From Corynebacterium mustelae (GTDB taxonomy: Bacteria; Actinomycetota; Actinomycetes; Mycobacteriales; Mycobacteriaceae): a stretch of DNA of 64,000 nucleotides. A program made the position numbers and the translations under genes. The DNA is taken from assembly GCF_001020985.1 (NCBI RefSeq), contig NZ_CP011542.1, positions 2,232,001 through 2,296,000 on the forward strand, written 5' to 3'. Shown piece by piece: positions 1-9,691 of this stretch. How positions within the stretch are numbered: the stretch's first letter is position 1; every line of letters begins with the position of its first letter. Below the pieces are notes generated by a model. That model worked only from the letters and a program-made list of their open reading frames with translations, ran no database searches and was not told the origin of the DNA.

Positions 1-219
1 CACCGACAATCCCAAAACGGCGTCGCCTAAAAACTCCAATCGTTCGTTGTTCGGCAACGTGCCATTCTCATTGGCAAAAGAGCGGTGCGTGAGCGCGAGT
101 TTGAGAAGATCCTCCGGGATATCTATCCCCAATGCTGCAATCAACGGTGTGTGATCGGTGCTGGAGAACACCTGGTCGAGCGCTTCGGTTCCGGTAAGCC
201 GGTTCTTTTTCTTACTCAC
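1..219 (-). CDS. rnc: Ribonuclease III, N-terminal part (runs off the window)
   Basis: Cleaves double-stranded RNA in rRNA and mRNA maturation. The 73 codons present hold the start of the RNase III domain, including LALTHRSFANENG and the catalytic signature region NNERLEFLGDAVLGL, whose acidic residues bind Mg2+. The start is GTG at 219-217 and overlaps the TGA of the upstream DUF177 gene (GTGA), which implies translational coupling. DUF177 followed by rnc is the usual actinobacterial order. The rest of the gene, including the dsRNA-binding domain, lies outside the window. Confidence 0.95.
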   Translation of the reverse strand, partial: MSKKKNRLTGTEALDQVFSSTDHTPLIAALGIDIPEDLLKLALTHRSFANENGTLPNNERLEFLGDAVLGLSV

Positions 220-746
220 AGGAATTTCTCCAAACCAGCCCAACGGGGATCAACCTTTTCCTCCTGTGCTTTCTCCGATTCCCCATCCGGCGCTGGGGTA
301 TCTTCGTTCGTGCAACCATCCGGACACACCGGGTTGAACGGCAACGTCATTCCTGCCTCATCTAACACGGTTTGCAGCAAGTCAATGTGGTCTTTTTCCA
401 CCAACGGAAGTTCATCGTCTTCATCCTCAGCCTCGTCGCCTTGGATAAAATCTTCAGTCAGCGCAAAGACCTGGGTGACATGAAGATCACTTTGCGGCGT
501 CAATGGTGCCAAACAGCGCACGCATTCCCCTTGCAGCTTAGCCGAAATATCCGCATCGACCATGACCGCTTCTCCAAGCGGATTTAAGGTGGCAGAAACG
601 GTAACTTCCCCACCTTCGGGGATTGCGATCATCGCCGGCCCGATACGGGTTGGGCTTAGTCCGGTTTGGGTGCGATAGTCGGTAATGCCATTGCGTATAA
701 CGTCGGCGACATAAAAAACAAAGGGAGATTTCTTTGTGGTATTCAT
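216..746 (-). CDS. DUF177 / YceD-family protein
   Basis: A 176-residue member of the YceD (DUF177) family, found beside rnc or rpmF in most bacteria and linked to rRNA/23S metabolism; its biochemical role is not settled. It has the family's cysteine pairs CVRC (near residue 75) and CPDGC (near residue 142), a likely metal site, and a strongly acidic stretch (EAEDEDDELP) between them. The C-terminal tail ends in WAGLEKFL, typical of the family. In M. tuberculosis the equivalent gene (Rv2926c) sits between rnc and the SepIVA gene. Here rnc follows directly, but the SepIVA-like gene has been moved about 4.8 kb away by inserted genes. Confidence 0.9.
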   Translation of the reverse strand: MNTTKKSPFVFYVADVIRNGITDYRTQTGLSPTRIGPAMIAIPEGGEVTVSATLNPLGEAVMVDADISAKLQGECVRCLAPLTPQSDLHVTQVFALTEDFIQGDEAEDEDDELPLVEKDHIDLLQTVLDEAGMTLPFNPVCPDGCTNEDTPAPDGESEKAQEEKVDPRWAGLEKFL

Positions 747-1007
747 CGAGATTCAAGCATACTACCTGCCCGGCCAAAGACAATGATCAATCCATCAGTC
801 TGCAGAGCGGACACATAGCCAGCGGAAATATTGCAAGCTTGCCTGTCTGATTTAAGACACTGCGACTAAGGCGCTATGCGTAACGCAACGTCTGGGGTAT
901 CGAAGGCGCAAACGTGGCCTTTTGTACGCTTATTCTTTCATTTAGTTCGTTGATTCCGTTCACCTGAGCCCATCGCATGCTGTGGTTTTAGGGTTCATGG
1001 CCGAACA

Positions 1008-1067
1008 ACTCGACCTTTTCATTACCTAAGCCACGAAACCAACCACCACGTCACGAAAAGGTCGAGT
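1008..1067. repeat. 13-bp perfect inverted repeat with 34-nt loop
   Basis: ACTCGACCTTTTC (1008-1020) is exactly complementary to GAAAAGGTCGAGT (1055-1067). There is no T-run after either arm, so it is not a textbook terminator. It could be the end of a vanished mobile element or a structured regulatory RNA; the sequence does not decide. Confidence 0.6.
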
Positions 1068-1200
1068 AGCCCGTACATGCTACACCAGCTACCTGCTTAT
1101 GCCGCAGGTTATGAAATTAGCCCGAAAACTTCAGCACCACTATCGCATAGGCCAAGTTTTGGGTTGTCATGGTATGGATAGAACCGAATCCCTTGCATAA

Positions 1201-1251
1201 AAACCACTGCCGCACCACAAAAAGTTAGTTATGGTGCTATAGCAGTGGTTT
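1201..1251 (-). terminator. Hairpin terminator of the FN3 surface-protein gene
   Basis: AAACCACTGC (1201-1210) pairs with GCAGTGGTTT (1242-1251), and an inner GCACCA/TGGTGC (1212-1217 with 1232-1237) extends the stem. It lies 40 bases past the stop of the minus-strand surface-protein gene. Confidence 0.7.
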
Positions 1252-1290
1252 CATTAGAGTTTTGGTTCTTAGTGGGAGCCGGTGTCTTGT

Positions 1291-3876
1291 TTACCGTAAC
1301 CGTAGTCCATTCAAGAACTGCGGGAACATGGTCATAACCGCACCCAGTGCAGCAGCTATCGCGGCCAAAACTCCGAGAACGCTACCAACAATCACCCATG
1401 GCTTCTTCTCCTTAGACACCGAACCAGTATCAGATGGTTCCTTCGGACCTGGTGCGGGAGCGGGAGCGGACGAGGTCGGTGTGGTGCTTGACGGGGTTGT
1501 TGCACTGGTGGTTGGGGTCGTTGTTGCTGTAGTAGGCGTGGTGGTCGCGGTGGCGGATGGGGCTACTGATCCGGCAACCTCCAATGGCAAACTGCTGTCA
1601 AGCGACCGGTCGGTTTGTGACAATGCATGTGCTGCAAAGGTTCCAATCGCCCACTTTTTCTTCGGATCGAGGATTCCTGCTGGAATCCGCAGATCAACGG
1701 TGAATCGGCCATCAACTATTGCCTGCGAACGCACCCATTCAGCCACGGCGTTTCGAGCGGTAGGCTTTTGGCCAGGCTTCCACGTGGAGGTGTCATACAC
1801 CACCACATAAACACCCTGTGCCGCACCATCACCGACATAGCCGGAACCGGAAACTTTAACAACAGCGTCTTTAGTGGAATCGACCTTATTGTTATCCACG
1901 GTTAGCCGCGGTTGAGCAGCAGCCGGGTCTTTGAACTTCAGTAGCGCCCGAGCTTCGTATTTACCGCCATGTGATGTCATGACGGTGTATTTTTTGCGTG
2001 GATCAAGAGTGCGCGCTGGAATCAGTAACTTGTGCCGGAAATTTCCGTCAGTCACCGCAACCTTGGTTGCAGCAAACCGAGGAGCTGCGGTTTCAGCTTC
2101 GACGACAAACAAATCAACTTCCGAGATGCCGGTATAGCCGTGTCCAGTTACTTCAATGCTGGAATTGTTGGATGCATCAATGCGGGTATCCGCCAGGGAA
2201 ATTTCTGCATTTTCGTCTTCAGCAGTTGCACCTGCGTCGAGAGTGACGCTTGCGCTTGGAGCAGAGGGTGCGGAATAGCCTGCAGCATTGCGGGCTTCTA
2301 TCGTAACGGTGTAGGCGACCCCAGCTTTAAGATCACCAAACACAACACTGGTCTCGCTCGCACCGAATTCCTTAATCACTGGTTGGGCGCCACCGTTAAG
2401 GGTTGCACGGTAACCCGTTAGCCGACCGCCACCGGTATCAGTTGGGTCAATCCAAAACGCCTCAACCTGCCCAGGTACTCCGGTGGCACGCAGCGTGACA
2501 CTCGTAGGTGGCTGTGGCTTGGTAATTTCAGGTGCCTTGATTTCCACCACATTGCTGCGGACTGGGGTGGAGAAGTTTTGTACCAAGAAATCCTCAGAGA
2601 TATTTGCCTCAACGGTTGCAACGTATTGGCCTGGACGCTGGTTGCCGAATTCCACTGTGCGGATATTAGGACCCTTTGACAGTTGGGTGAGGTAGTTTAA
2701 TTCGCCTGACGGTTGCACCTGGAAAAGTTTAATCCGGTACTCAGAAACCTTCGTATTCCCCTGTGGTGGATCCCATGAAACCACGACGTTATCGGTGTTA
2801 GCGATTGCTGCCTTGACATTCGCCACAGGTTGAGCCTGTAATTCCAGCGGCACTGCTTTGTCAACCCTGCGATCGGTTCCGATTGCCGAACCACCAGCAA
2901 TCGTTCCGATGAGGTAGTCGGCACCGGTGGATTGATCGAAGGAATTGGCATCAATCGTGATCTTCTTGGAAAAATGTCCGTCGTTAATTTCAGAAGGAGC
3001 GACCACAAAAGACCTGCTAAAAGCAAAGTCTTGGGCGGAGGGGCGTTGGCCTGGTGTCCACTTTCGGCTATCCCAGACGACGATGAATACCCCGTCTGTC
3101 ACTGCGCCGCCAGTGTAGCCGACACCAGCTACCGTGAACTCAGTTGTTTTTGTCGCATCAACTTTGGTTGGAGTGACTGTCAGTCGTGGACCGGCAGGAT
3201 CAGGGGTGACAGCTATCGGGTCAGATGGTTGAGATTCTGGTGAGAAACCTTGACTATTTCGATTGCGCACAATTGCAGTGTAGGCTTGACCTTGGACAAG
3301 GCCAGAGATTTCCGCCGTACTGGTTTCCCCTTCCACCAGTTTTGTTATATCTGCCCCGCCACCGTGTGGCCGCAGGATCACTTCAGATCCAGTAATGTCA
3401 CTGCCACCGTTGGAATTACGCTGCCACTGAACCCGTGCAACCCCACCGCCAAGCAGTTCAAAAACAGGAGCATCGGGTGCCGCAGGCACTGTTATCTCAC
3501 CAGTTATCTCGACCTGGGCAGACCGCACCGGCTCGCTATGCTGGGTCGCCGATTGCCATGCCGTTACCTGCACGTAGTAACTGCCTGGCACCGCAACGGT
3601 AAAAAATGATTGGTTGTGGACGGTGTGCAAGGACTCTCCAACCACCGCACCGTTTGCCACAGAAATCAGTTCGGCCGTGTAGTGATCTGTACCTTCTATC
3701 GCATCCCATTCTGCGGCGATGGTAGTACCATCAACTCGCAGTCGGATTTTTGTTGCTTGTTGTGCATCGGCTGCGGGTGGAGTTTGCGCAAAAGCTAGCG
3801 GCTGAACCATGCCCAGGGCCAAAGACAAGGACGTTCCCAGTGCTAACGCAGTAGTTCGCCAGGTATGTGAAGACAT
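1291..3876 (-). CDS. Secreted, membrane-anchored surface protein with fibronectin type III domains
   Basis: An 861-residue exported protein. Residues 1-30 are a signal peptide ending LAFA. The ectodomain has FN3-like modules near residues 40-125, 132-227, 352-447 and 455-548. They alternate with three related Ig-like repeats (about 233-348, 558-652, 658-773) that share G-Y-x-G, GV(F/Y)(I/V)VV and W(K/T)PGQ(R/K)P signatures. A Thr/Ser/Pro-rich stalk (about 775-825) leads to one C-terminal membrane helix and a short basic tail (GLRLR). There is no LPXTG motif, so anchoring is by the helix. The Ig-like repeats resemble modules seen next to HtaA-type haem-uptake domains in corynebacteria, but no HtaA domain itself is visible. 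Divergent from the protease gene, with DtxR-like boxes between. A role in adhesion or iron/haem acquisition is inference. Confidence 0.8.
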   Translation of the reverse strand: MSSHTWRTTALALGTSLSLALGMVQPLAFAQTPPAADAQQATKIRLRVDGTTIAAEWDAIEGTDHYTAELISVANGAVVGESLHTVHNQSFFTVAVPGSYYVQVTAWQSATQHSEPVRSAQVEITGEITVPAAPDAPVFELLGGGVARVQWQRNSNGGSDITGSEVILRPHGGGADITKLVEGETSTAEISGLVQGQAYTAIVRNRNSQGFSPESQPSDPIAVTPDPAGPRLTVTPTKVDATKTTEFTVAGVGYTGGAVTDGVFIVVWDSRKWTPGQRPSAQDFAFSRSFVVAPSEINDGHFSKKITIDANSFDQSTGADYLIGTIAGGSAIGTDRRVDKAVPLELQAQPVANVKAAIANTDNVVVSWDPPQGNTKVSEYRIKLFQVQPSGELNYLTQLSKGPNIRTVEFGNQRPGQYVATVEANISEDFLVQNFSTPVRSNVVEIKAPEITKPQPPTSVTLRATGVPGQVEAFWIDPTDTGGGRLTGYRATLNGGAQPVIKEFGASETSVVFGDLKAGVAYTVTIEARNAAGYSAPSAPSASVTLDAGATAEDENAEISLADTRIDASNNSSIEVTGHGYTGISEVDLFVVEAETAAPRFAATKVAVTDGNFRHKLLIPARTLDPRKKYTVMTSHGGKYEARALLKFKDPAAAQPRLTVDNNKVDSTKDAVVKVSGSGYVGDGAAQGVYVVVYDTSTWKPGQKPTARNAVAEWVRSQAIVDGRFTVDLRIPAGILDPKKKWAIGTFAAHALSQTDRSLDSSLPLEVAGSVAPSATATTTPTTATTTPTTSATTPSSTTPTSSAPAPAPGPKEPSDTGSVSKEKKPWVIVGSVLGVLAAIAAALGAVMTMFPQFLNGLRLR

Positions 3877-3920
3877 ATTGTTCCTTCCATGTTGTTTTTC
3901 GCCAGTAGCTTAAACCCAGG

Positions 3921-3935
3921 TAAGGCTCACCTTCA
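3921..3935. promoter_or_regulatory. DtxR-like iron box A
   Basis: TAAGGCTCACCTTCA, about 45 bases upstream of the surface-protein start, resembles the DtxR consensus TTAGGTTAGCCTAACCTAA (AGG-T-N-CCT core). It is imperfect; support comes from two further boxes in the same gap. Confidence 0.4.
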
Positions 3936-3977
3936 ATCGATTTTTAAAATAAAACAAATAGATACCTTTGATTTAAA

Positions 3978-3992
3978 GTAGGTTTACCTTAG
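3978..3992. promoter_or_regulatory. DtxR-like iron box B
   Basis: GTAGGTTTACCTTAG is close to palindromic around AGGTTTACCT and matches the DtxR core well. It lies about 100 bases upstream of the surface-protein start, among AT-rich promoter-like DNA. Confidence 0.5.
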
Positions 3993-4236
3993 TTTTTATT
4001 GCGATCAGGGTAAATTTAAATAACCAATTTCGGGGGCGATGCAGTAAGCGCTTCACAATCGCCACCAATATAAAGAGAATTTGCTACCCATATAATATCG
4101 GCGCCAACGCACCCAGAGATTGCACAAACCGTGGAATCGTCACCTCACATCAACTAACACCGCATCCGAAGTTTCTCCCGCTCCACCAAACCACCCCCAT
4201 AAGCGCATAGTGACCTTAAAAAATTTTTCGTTTTGG

Positions 4237-4251
4237 TAAGGCTACTCTAAT
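4237..4251. promoter_or_regulatory. DtxR-like iron box C
   Basis: TAAGGCTACTCTAAT, about 60 bases before the protease start, matches most positions of the DtxR consensus. This placement would put the protease under iron control as well. Confidence 0.45.
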
Positions 4252-4310
4252 ATCCTAGCTGTCTTATTGGTTTCGGCGGTTTCCTATCGCCATGAGCGAA
4301 AAGCACATTG

Positions 4311-5475
4311 ATGAAAAAATCTTTCGGCCGATGCGCCCTCATAATCACAGCCGTCACGGCCTTGCACCTATCCGTTCCCAGTGCAGCGGCTGGTACCCCG
4401 GTGAACCAGGGCGACCGGATTTCGCTAGCAGATGGACAAGGACGCAGTGGCTGTACTGCAGGATACATCGATAGCGCCAATTCCCGCATTTGGACAGCTG
4501 GGCATTGTGCGGACGACCAAGCAAACGCATTTAACCAATTCGGGGAGTATATCGGCCAGTTCAAACACCGGTATTCCATCAAAGATGAGTCGTTATCAGC
4601 CACAGATGAGGAAAAACGTCGAGAAGCGAAACTACGCTACCAGTTATATCGACCTCCACAGTCCAGATTTTGCTGGTAAAAATTCTTATTCCGGTGATCG
4701 GCCTTATATTCCAGAAGTCGGGGAGGAAATTTGCCGGTTTGGCGCTACCACCCGCGCGGTTAACTGCGGTGTTGTCCTGCGAGTTAGCGAACACCTCATT
4801 TATGCCATCGATTTACGTTCGGATCGGGGCGATTCCGGTGGCCCTAACTGGGTGCCAGGAAAAGGCTATGTCGGCCAAACCCTAGGTATTAACCGCATTC
4901 GTAATTCCCACAACCGAAGCGCGGTTACCACTGTTATTCACCGGGAGGATCTTAACCGTCAGGTTGTCCCGTTTCCCACTGATGCACCGGTACCACGGGA
5001 TCAACCGTCCTATGACGAGCTCGTCGCCCACGACGCGACGATCCGCAATAAACTCGAAGTGTTTGGTGCAGATATGCCCAGCCCGAGCGAGCTTGCCGGG
5101 ATTCTACGCAACCATGAAACCGCGCTCAAAGCAGCGCAAGAAAAGGCCGACCTGGCTACAAAGAAACTAGCCGAAGCCGAAGCAGACATCGAGCGCAGAC
5201 AAAGCAACGAGGCCGATTACCAGGAACAGATCCGGAAACTTAAAGCAGAGAAAGCCGAAGCGCAGGCAGAGGTGGAGCGGATCAAGGCGATGACTGACAT
5301 GGCAGGGCTTGAAGCCAAAGACAAAGAAATCGAGCGATTAACTGACCAGCTCAACAGTCAAAAAAGCTTCCACGCCATCATTACTGCCGTGATTTCACTC
5401 GCAGTTGCAGTACTCGCTGGCGTTGGCGGTTGGATTGCGCACATGCTCACCCACAACGGCATAATCCGTATGTAA
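4311..5475 (+). pseudogene. Frameshifted trypsin-like serine protease with coiled coil and C-terminal membrane anchor
   Basis: The first frame (from ATG 4311, preceded by GAGCGAAAAG) encodes a signal peptide and a trypsin-like N-terminal part with the catalytic His in WTAGHCAD. It is interrupted shortly after 4616. The next frame continues with YIDLHSP (likely catalytic Asp), RGDSGGPNW (catalytic Ser), a long Ala/Glu/Lys coiled coil (about 5085-5350) and a final membrane helix ending GIIRM. Removing one A from the A5 run at 4612-4616 joins both frames into one chain of about 387 residues (TDEENVEKRNYATSYID). It may therefore be a true frameshift mutation, phase variation at a homopolymer, or a sequence error. 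Trypsin fold, coiled coil and membrane anchor in one chain is an unusual architecture. Confidence 0.75.
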
Positions 5476-5479
5476 AGAA

Positions 5480-5518
5480 TCACAGTCGCTGAACAGATAA
5501 CATGTCCAGCGACTGTGA
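5480..5518. terminator. Bidirectional terminator between protease and SepIVA-like genes
   Basis: Perfect 12-bp stem: TCACAGTCGCTG (5480-5491) with CAGCGACTGTGA (5507-5518), loop 15 nt, between two convergent genes. Confidence 0.75.
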
Positions 5519-5542
5519 CCACGATGGCCCGTTGAGGCGTTA

Positions 5543-6340
5543 TTAATCCGAGTAGTCTCCGCTATATCCGGTATTGCCGCGCCCGTATTCTCGTTCAGCA
5601 GAATCGCTTCGGTCACTTCGATCGGCCCGTTCCCGATAGTTTGTGTGGGCGCCGCCCACACCAGCGCCTTTTCGTAACGCACTTCGATCACGGGCGACGG
5701 CGCGTAACGTCGCAGATAGTGATTCTTCGAATTCGGATAGCTTCGCATCGACAAACTGATCACATTCGCTGCGCAGGCGGTTAGAATCAGCGTGAGCTGC
5801 ATCAACAATACGGTGCGCTTCTTCGTTTGCTCGGCGCACAACCTCGGCTTCGCTAACCAAACGATGCTGTTCGGCTAAACCTTCGTCGATACTGCGCTGA
5901 TACTGTTCGTTGCCGGAGTCGATCATTCGTTGGGCTTCGTTCTGAGCCCGGTTAATGGTGTCCTCTGCGTCGCGCCTGGCTGTGTCAACTATGCGATTAG
6001 CTTCGTCCTGTGCCTTCGCCACGGTGGCGTGTGCGCGATTTTCCGCGTCATTGAGCATGGCGTCAGATTCTTCACGCGCCCGATTAACCAAGGAATGAGC
6101 CTCAGAATTGGCGTCCTCAACAAGCTGATGTGCTTGGTCCTGGGCATCGCCTAAGATCTGGTCTTGCTTATCTAATACGTCTTGGGCATCGTCGACTTCG
6201 ACAGGCAGTGCATTTCGCAGGTCGTCGAGAAGCGCGAGCATTTCATTGCGGGGAACCATGCAGTTAGAAGTCATGGGAACGCCATAGGCTTGCTCCACGT
6301 TGCGAACTAATTCATCTAGGCATTCAAATACGCGATACAT
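5543..6340 (-). CDS. DivIVA-domain coiled-coil protein, SepIVA-like
   Basis: A 265-residue protein starting with a short DivIVA-type N-terminus (YRVFECLDELVRNVEQAYGVP), followed by a long coiled coil (about 55-215) of repeating A-x-x-x-A/E-A-x-R units and a hydrophilic, Arg/Asp/Tyr-rich tail. It matches the size and arrangement of mycobacterial SepIVA (Rv2927c family), a septation factor that also affects polar envelope growth. In mycobacteria this gene lies next to DUF177 and rnc, as it must once have done here. A role in cell division or polar growth is inferred from this family and context. Confidence 0.8.
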   Translation of the reverse strand: MYRVFECLDELVRNVEQAYGVPMTSNCMVPRNEMLALLDDLRNALPVEVDDAQDVLDKQDQILGDAQDQAHQLVEDANSEAHSLVNRAREESDAMLNDAENRAHATVAKAQDEANRIVDTARRDAEDTINRAQNEAQRMIDSGNEQYQRSIDEGLAEQHRLVSEAEVVRRANEEAHRIVDAAHADSNRLRSECDQFVDAKLSEFEESLSATLRAVARDRSALRKGAGVGGAHTNYRERADRSDRSDSAEREYGRGNTGYSGDYSD

Positions 6341-6408
6341 GGTTAACTAGCTTAATCTTTGATTCGCCACGCCATCGGGTGACGCTCGCAGGAATCATGC
6401 AAGTTTTT

Positions 6409-6419
6409 GCTTTTCGACG
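6409..6419 (-). repeat. CGTCGAMAAGC motif, AA form
   Basis: Reads GCTTTTCGACG on the plus strand. It lies between the SepIVA-like gene and the gdhA terminator, in non-coding DNA. Confidence 0.85.
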
Positions 6420-6424
6420 ACAAA

Positions 6425-6477
6425 ACCCCGCCGGTTGGACCAACTGTTAGTAACAATGGTCACACTACCGGCGGGGT
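6425..6477 (-). terminator. Terminator of gdhA
   Basis: Perfect 11-bp stem ACCCCGCCGGT (6425-6435) / ACCGGCGGGGT (6467-6477), followed on the minus strand by TTTTG. Confidence 0.85.
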
Positions 6478-6510
6478 AATGCTTATGGGCCAGGATTTGG
6501 TGAAATAGGC

Positions 6511-7905
<1,395 letters not shown>

Positions 7906-8139
7906 TTACGGTTGGTTATTCTACACAGCAAGAAAAAAGAATACCTATCTGGTTATGAAAATTTTTTAGGATTAACACTAAAAAGCGCATTTCATTAAAG
8001 TTATATTCTTGCAAACTATTCAAAACACGCGCTCCGTCCCAGCTGCTGAGATTGCCCTGGCAATCGTGATATTTTCATGAGATTATTGCCAAAAGCTTTA
8101 TGTCAGGTTTTGATCACATCATGTAAGGGCGTGGCGGTT

Positions 8140-9237
8140 ATGCGCATTGTAATTGCACCAGATTCATTTAAAGGCACTGTGTCGGCCCAGGAAGCTGCCG
8201 ATCTTATCGGTTCGGGAATTCGCCAGGCAGTTTCAGGAACCGATTGTGCCAACAATCTAGAGATCATCGCAATTGCTATGGCCGATGGCGGTGAGGGCAC
8301 TGCGGCGGCTTTCCACGGCGAGCAGATCACCTTGCCCACAACTGATGCCAATGGCCGACTAACCGAGGCTAGTTATGTTTACGACGACGCCACCCACACC
8401 GCCTTCATTGATGTTGCCGCCGCCTCCGGTTTACCGCAGGTGATAGATGATTTGCGCCCACTGACTGCTGACACGTTTGGCACTGGGGTACTTATCGCTG
8501 ATGCCCAAACACGCGGTGCGACGCGAATAACATTGGGGTTGGGGGGTAGCGCAACCACAGACGGTGGCACCGGAATTTTGGCGGCATTAGGGGCAAGCCC
8601 GCTGTCCGCAACAGGCTATGCGCTGCAACCAGGTGGCGCGGCGTTGCGGGATTTAGATTCGATTGACACCGCCCAATTGAATATCCCGGCCGCTGCGATG
8701 GAATGGGTTTTGCTTGCCGACGTGGTTAATCCCGCTACCGGCCCCACTGGTTCGGCGGCAACCTTCGGCCCACAAAAAGGCGCATCGTCTGAGGACATTG
8801 CAGCTTTGGATGCTGGCATTTCACGCTTGTGTGAAGTGTGTGAGATTGACCCTACAACACCCGGCATGGGGGCGGCGGGCGCATTGGCGGTTGGAATCAC
8901 CTGGCTTTCTACCCTCATGCATGGCACATCATCCCATGTTCATTTATTGCCCGGTGCTGCGGTTGTCGCTGAGGCGACGGGCTTGGCGGAGTACATTGCT
9001 GATGCCGATTGTGTCATCACAGGTGAGGGACGGCTCGATTCCCAGTCGCTTTCTGGAAAGGTGGTGGGTGAAGTCCTAAAACTCACCCACGGTACACCTG
9101 TGATCGTGGTGACTGGCCAATCGCTCATTAGCCCGCCCGCCCAAGCTACTGTGCTTGAACTTATCGACGCCGACCCGCAGGCTCAGTTTATCGATGCTGG
9201 GCACCGGATCGCTGCCCTGCTTAACGTGTCACAATGA
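8140..9237 (+). CDS. glxK: Glycerate kinase
   Basis: Phosphorylates D-glycerate with ATP, feeding it into glycolysis. The 365-residue product belongs to the GlxK/GarK (type 2) family: it begins MRIVIAPDSFKGTVSA and has the family motifs ALADGGEGT-like (AMADGGEGT), GLGGSATTDGG and the C-terminal GEGRLDSQSLSGK. The start at 8140 (after AAGGGCG) is preferred to the upstream in-frame ATG at 8077 because it begins exactly at the conserved N-terminus. The 3' end overlaps the convergent next gene by 17 bases. Confidence 0.92.
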   Translation: MRIVIAPDSFKGTVSAQEAADLIGSGIRQAVSGTDCANNLEIIAIAMADGGEGTAAAFHGEQITLPTTDANGRLTEASYVYDDATHTAFIDVAAASGLPQVIDDLRPLTADTFGTGVLIADAQTRGATRITLGLGGSATTDGGTGILAALGASPLSATGYALQPGGAALRDLDSIDTAQLNIPAAAMEWVLLADVVNPATGPTGSAATFGPQKGASSEDIAALDAGISRLCEVCEIDPTTPGMGAAGALAVGITWLSTLMHGTSSHVHLLPGAAVVAEATGLAEYIADADCVITGEGRLDSQSLSGKVVGEVLKLTHGTPVIVVTGQSLISPPAQATVLELIDADPQAQFIDAGHRIAALLNVSQ

Positions 9238-9685
9238 CAGTCCACGGGTACCTGGCGGGAATTTCCAGGGATTGTTCGTCGAAAAGCATCGTTGCCGGGT
9301 CGCTTGTTGGCGCTGGTGGGGTTAGCAATCGGGAATATAGCATCGCAATCTGATTGACTGAGCCGCTGACGGAATCAAGCGTGATCATAATCCGGTGAAT
9401 CTGTGCCGCATCGGGGTCAAATAACCCATGTTCAGTCATTCGTTGCTGGGCTACATCACGTGGTGCCTGTTCGATACTTTCGAAAAGCTCGTGGTGCTCG
9501 TCGCGGTAAGTTTGTCGTAATTGCTTAGAAATATCGGGGGCGACTTGAGGGTTATCGCTAACGCTTATGTCCGCACCAGCCACTCGTCCATCGCGAGTGA
9601 GAATATCGCTTAGAGTGCGAAAACGTCCAGCAAGCTGGTCGATTTCCACATCGGGAACCAGGCAATCAAAGCATATGTTTGGCAT
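9221..9685 (-). CDS. Hypothetical protein
   Basis: A 154-residue soluble protein I do not recognise. It starts MPNICFDCLVPDVEID, has no signal peptide or membrane helix, and contains a His/Glu-rich central helix region (YRDEHHELFESIEQ). It lies 6 bases downstream of the membrane-protein gene at 9692-10531, so the two are very likely co-transcribed and may work together. The final residues are read from DNA antisense to the glycerate kinase 3' end. Confidence 0.7.
   Translation of the reverse strand: MPNICFDCLVPDVEIDQLAGRFRTLSDILTRDGRVAGADISVSDNPQVAPDISKQLRQTYRDEHHELFESIEQAPRDVAQQRMTEHGLFDPDAAQIHRIMITLDSVSGSVNQIAMLYSRLLTPPAPTSDPATMLFDEQSLEIPARYPWTVIVTR
9277..9287 (+). repeat. CGTCGAMAAGC motif, AA form
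   Basis: Inside the hypothetical gene at 9221-9685, where the complement is read as L-F-D. Confidence 0.85.
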
Positions 9686-9691
9686 ACCTTA

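Larger units (their letters stand above)
747..1290. other. Intergenic region without a gene, with two hairpins
   Basis: No convincing open frame on either strand. It holds the promoter side of the DUF177-rnc unit, a 13-bp perfect inverted repeat at 1008-1067 and a terminator-like hairpin at 1201-1251, listed separately. Its length fits insertion of the neighbouring accessory cassette. Confidence 0.6.

Noticed and set aside
1262..1810. Plus-strand frame rich in Gly/Val opposite the surface protein stalk
   Set aside because: Mirror of the Thr/Pro-rich stalk codons; no start signal.
7945..7958. AmtR-box-like sequence (CTAT, six bases, ATGA) upstream of gdhA
   Set aside because: The second half-site mismatches ATAG at two positions; not strong enough to report as a site.
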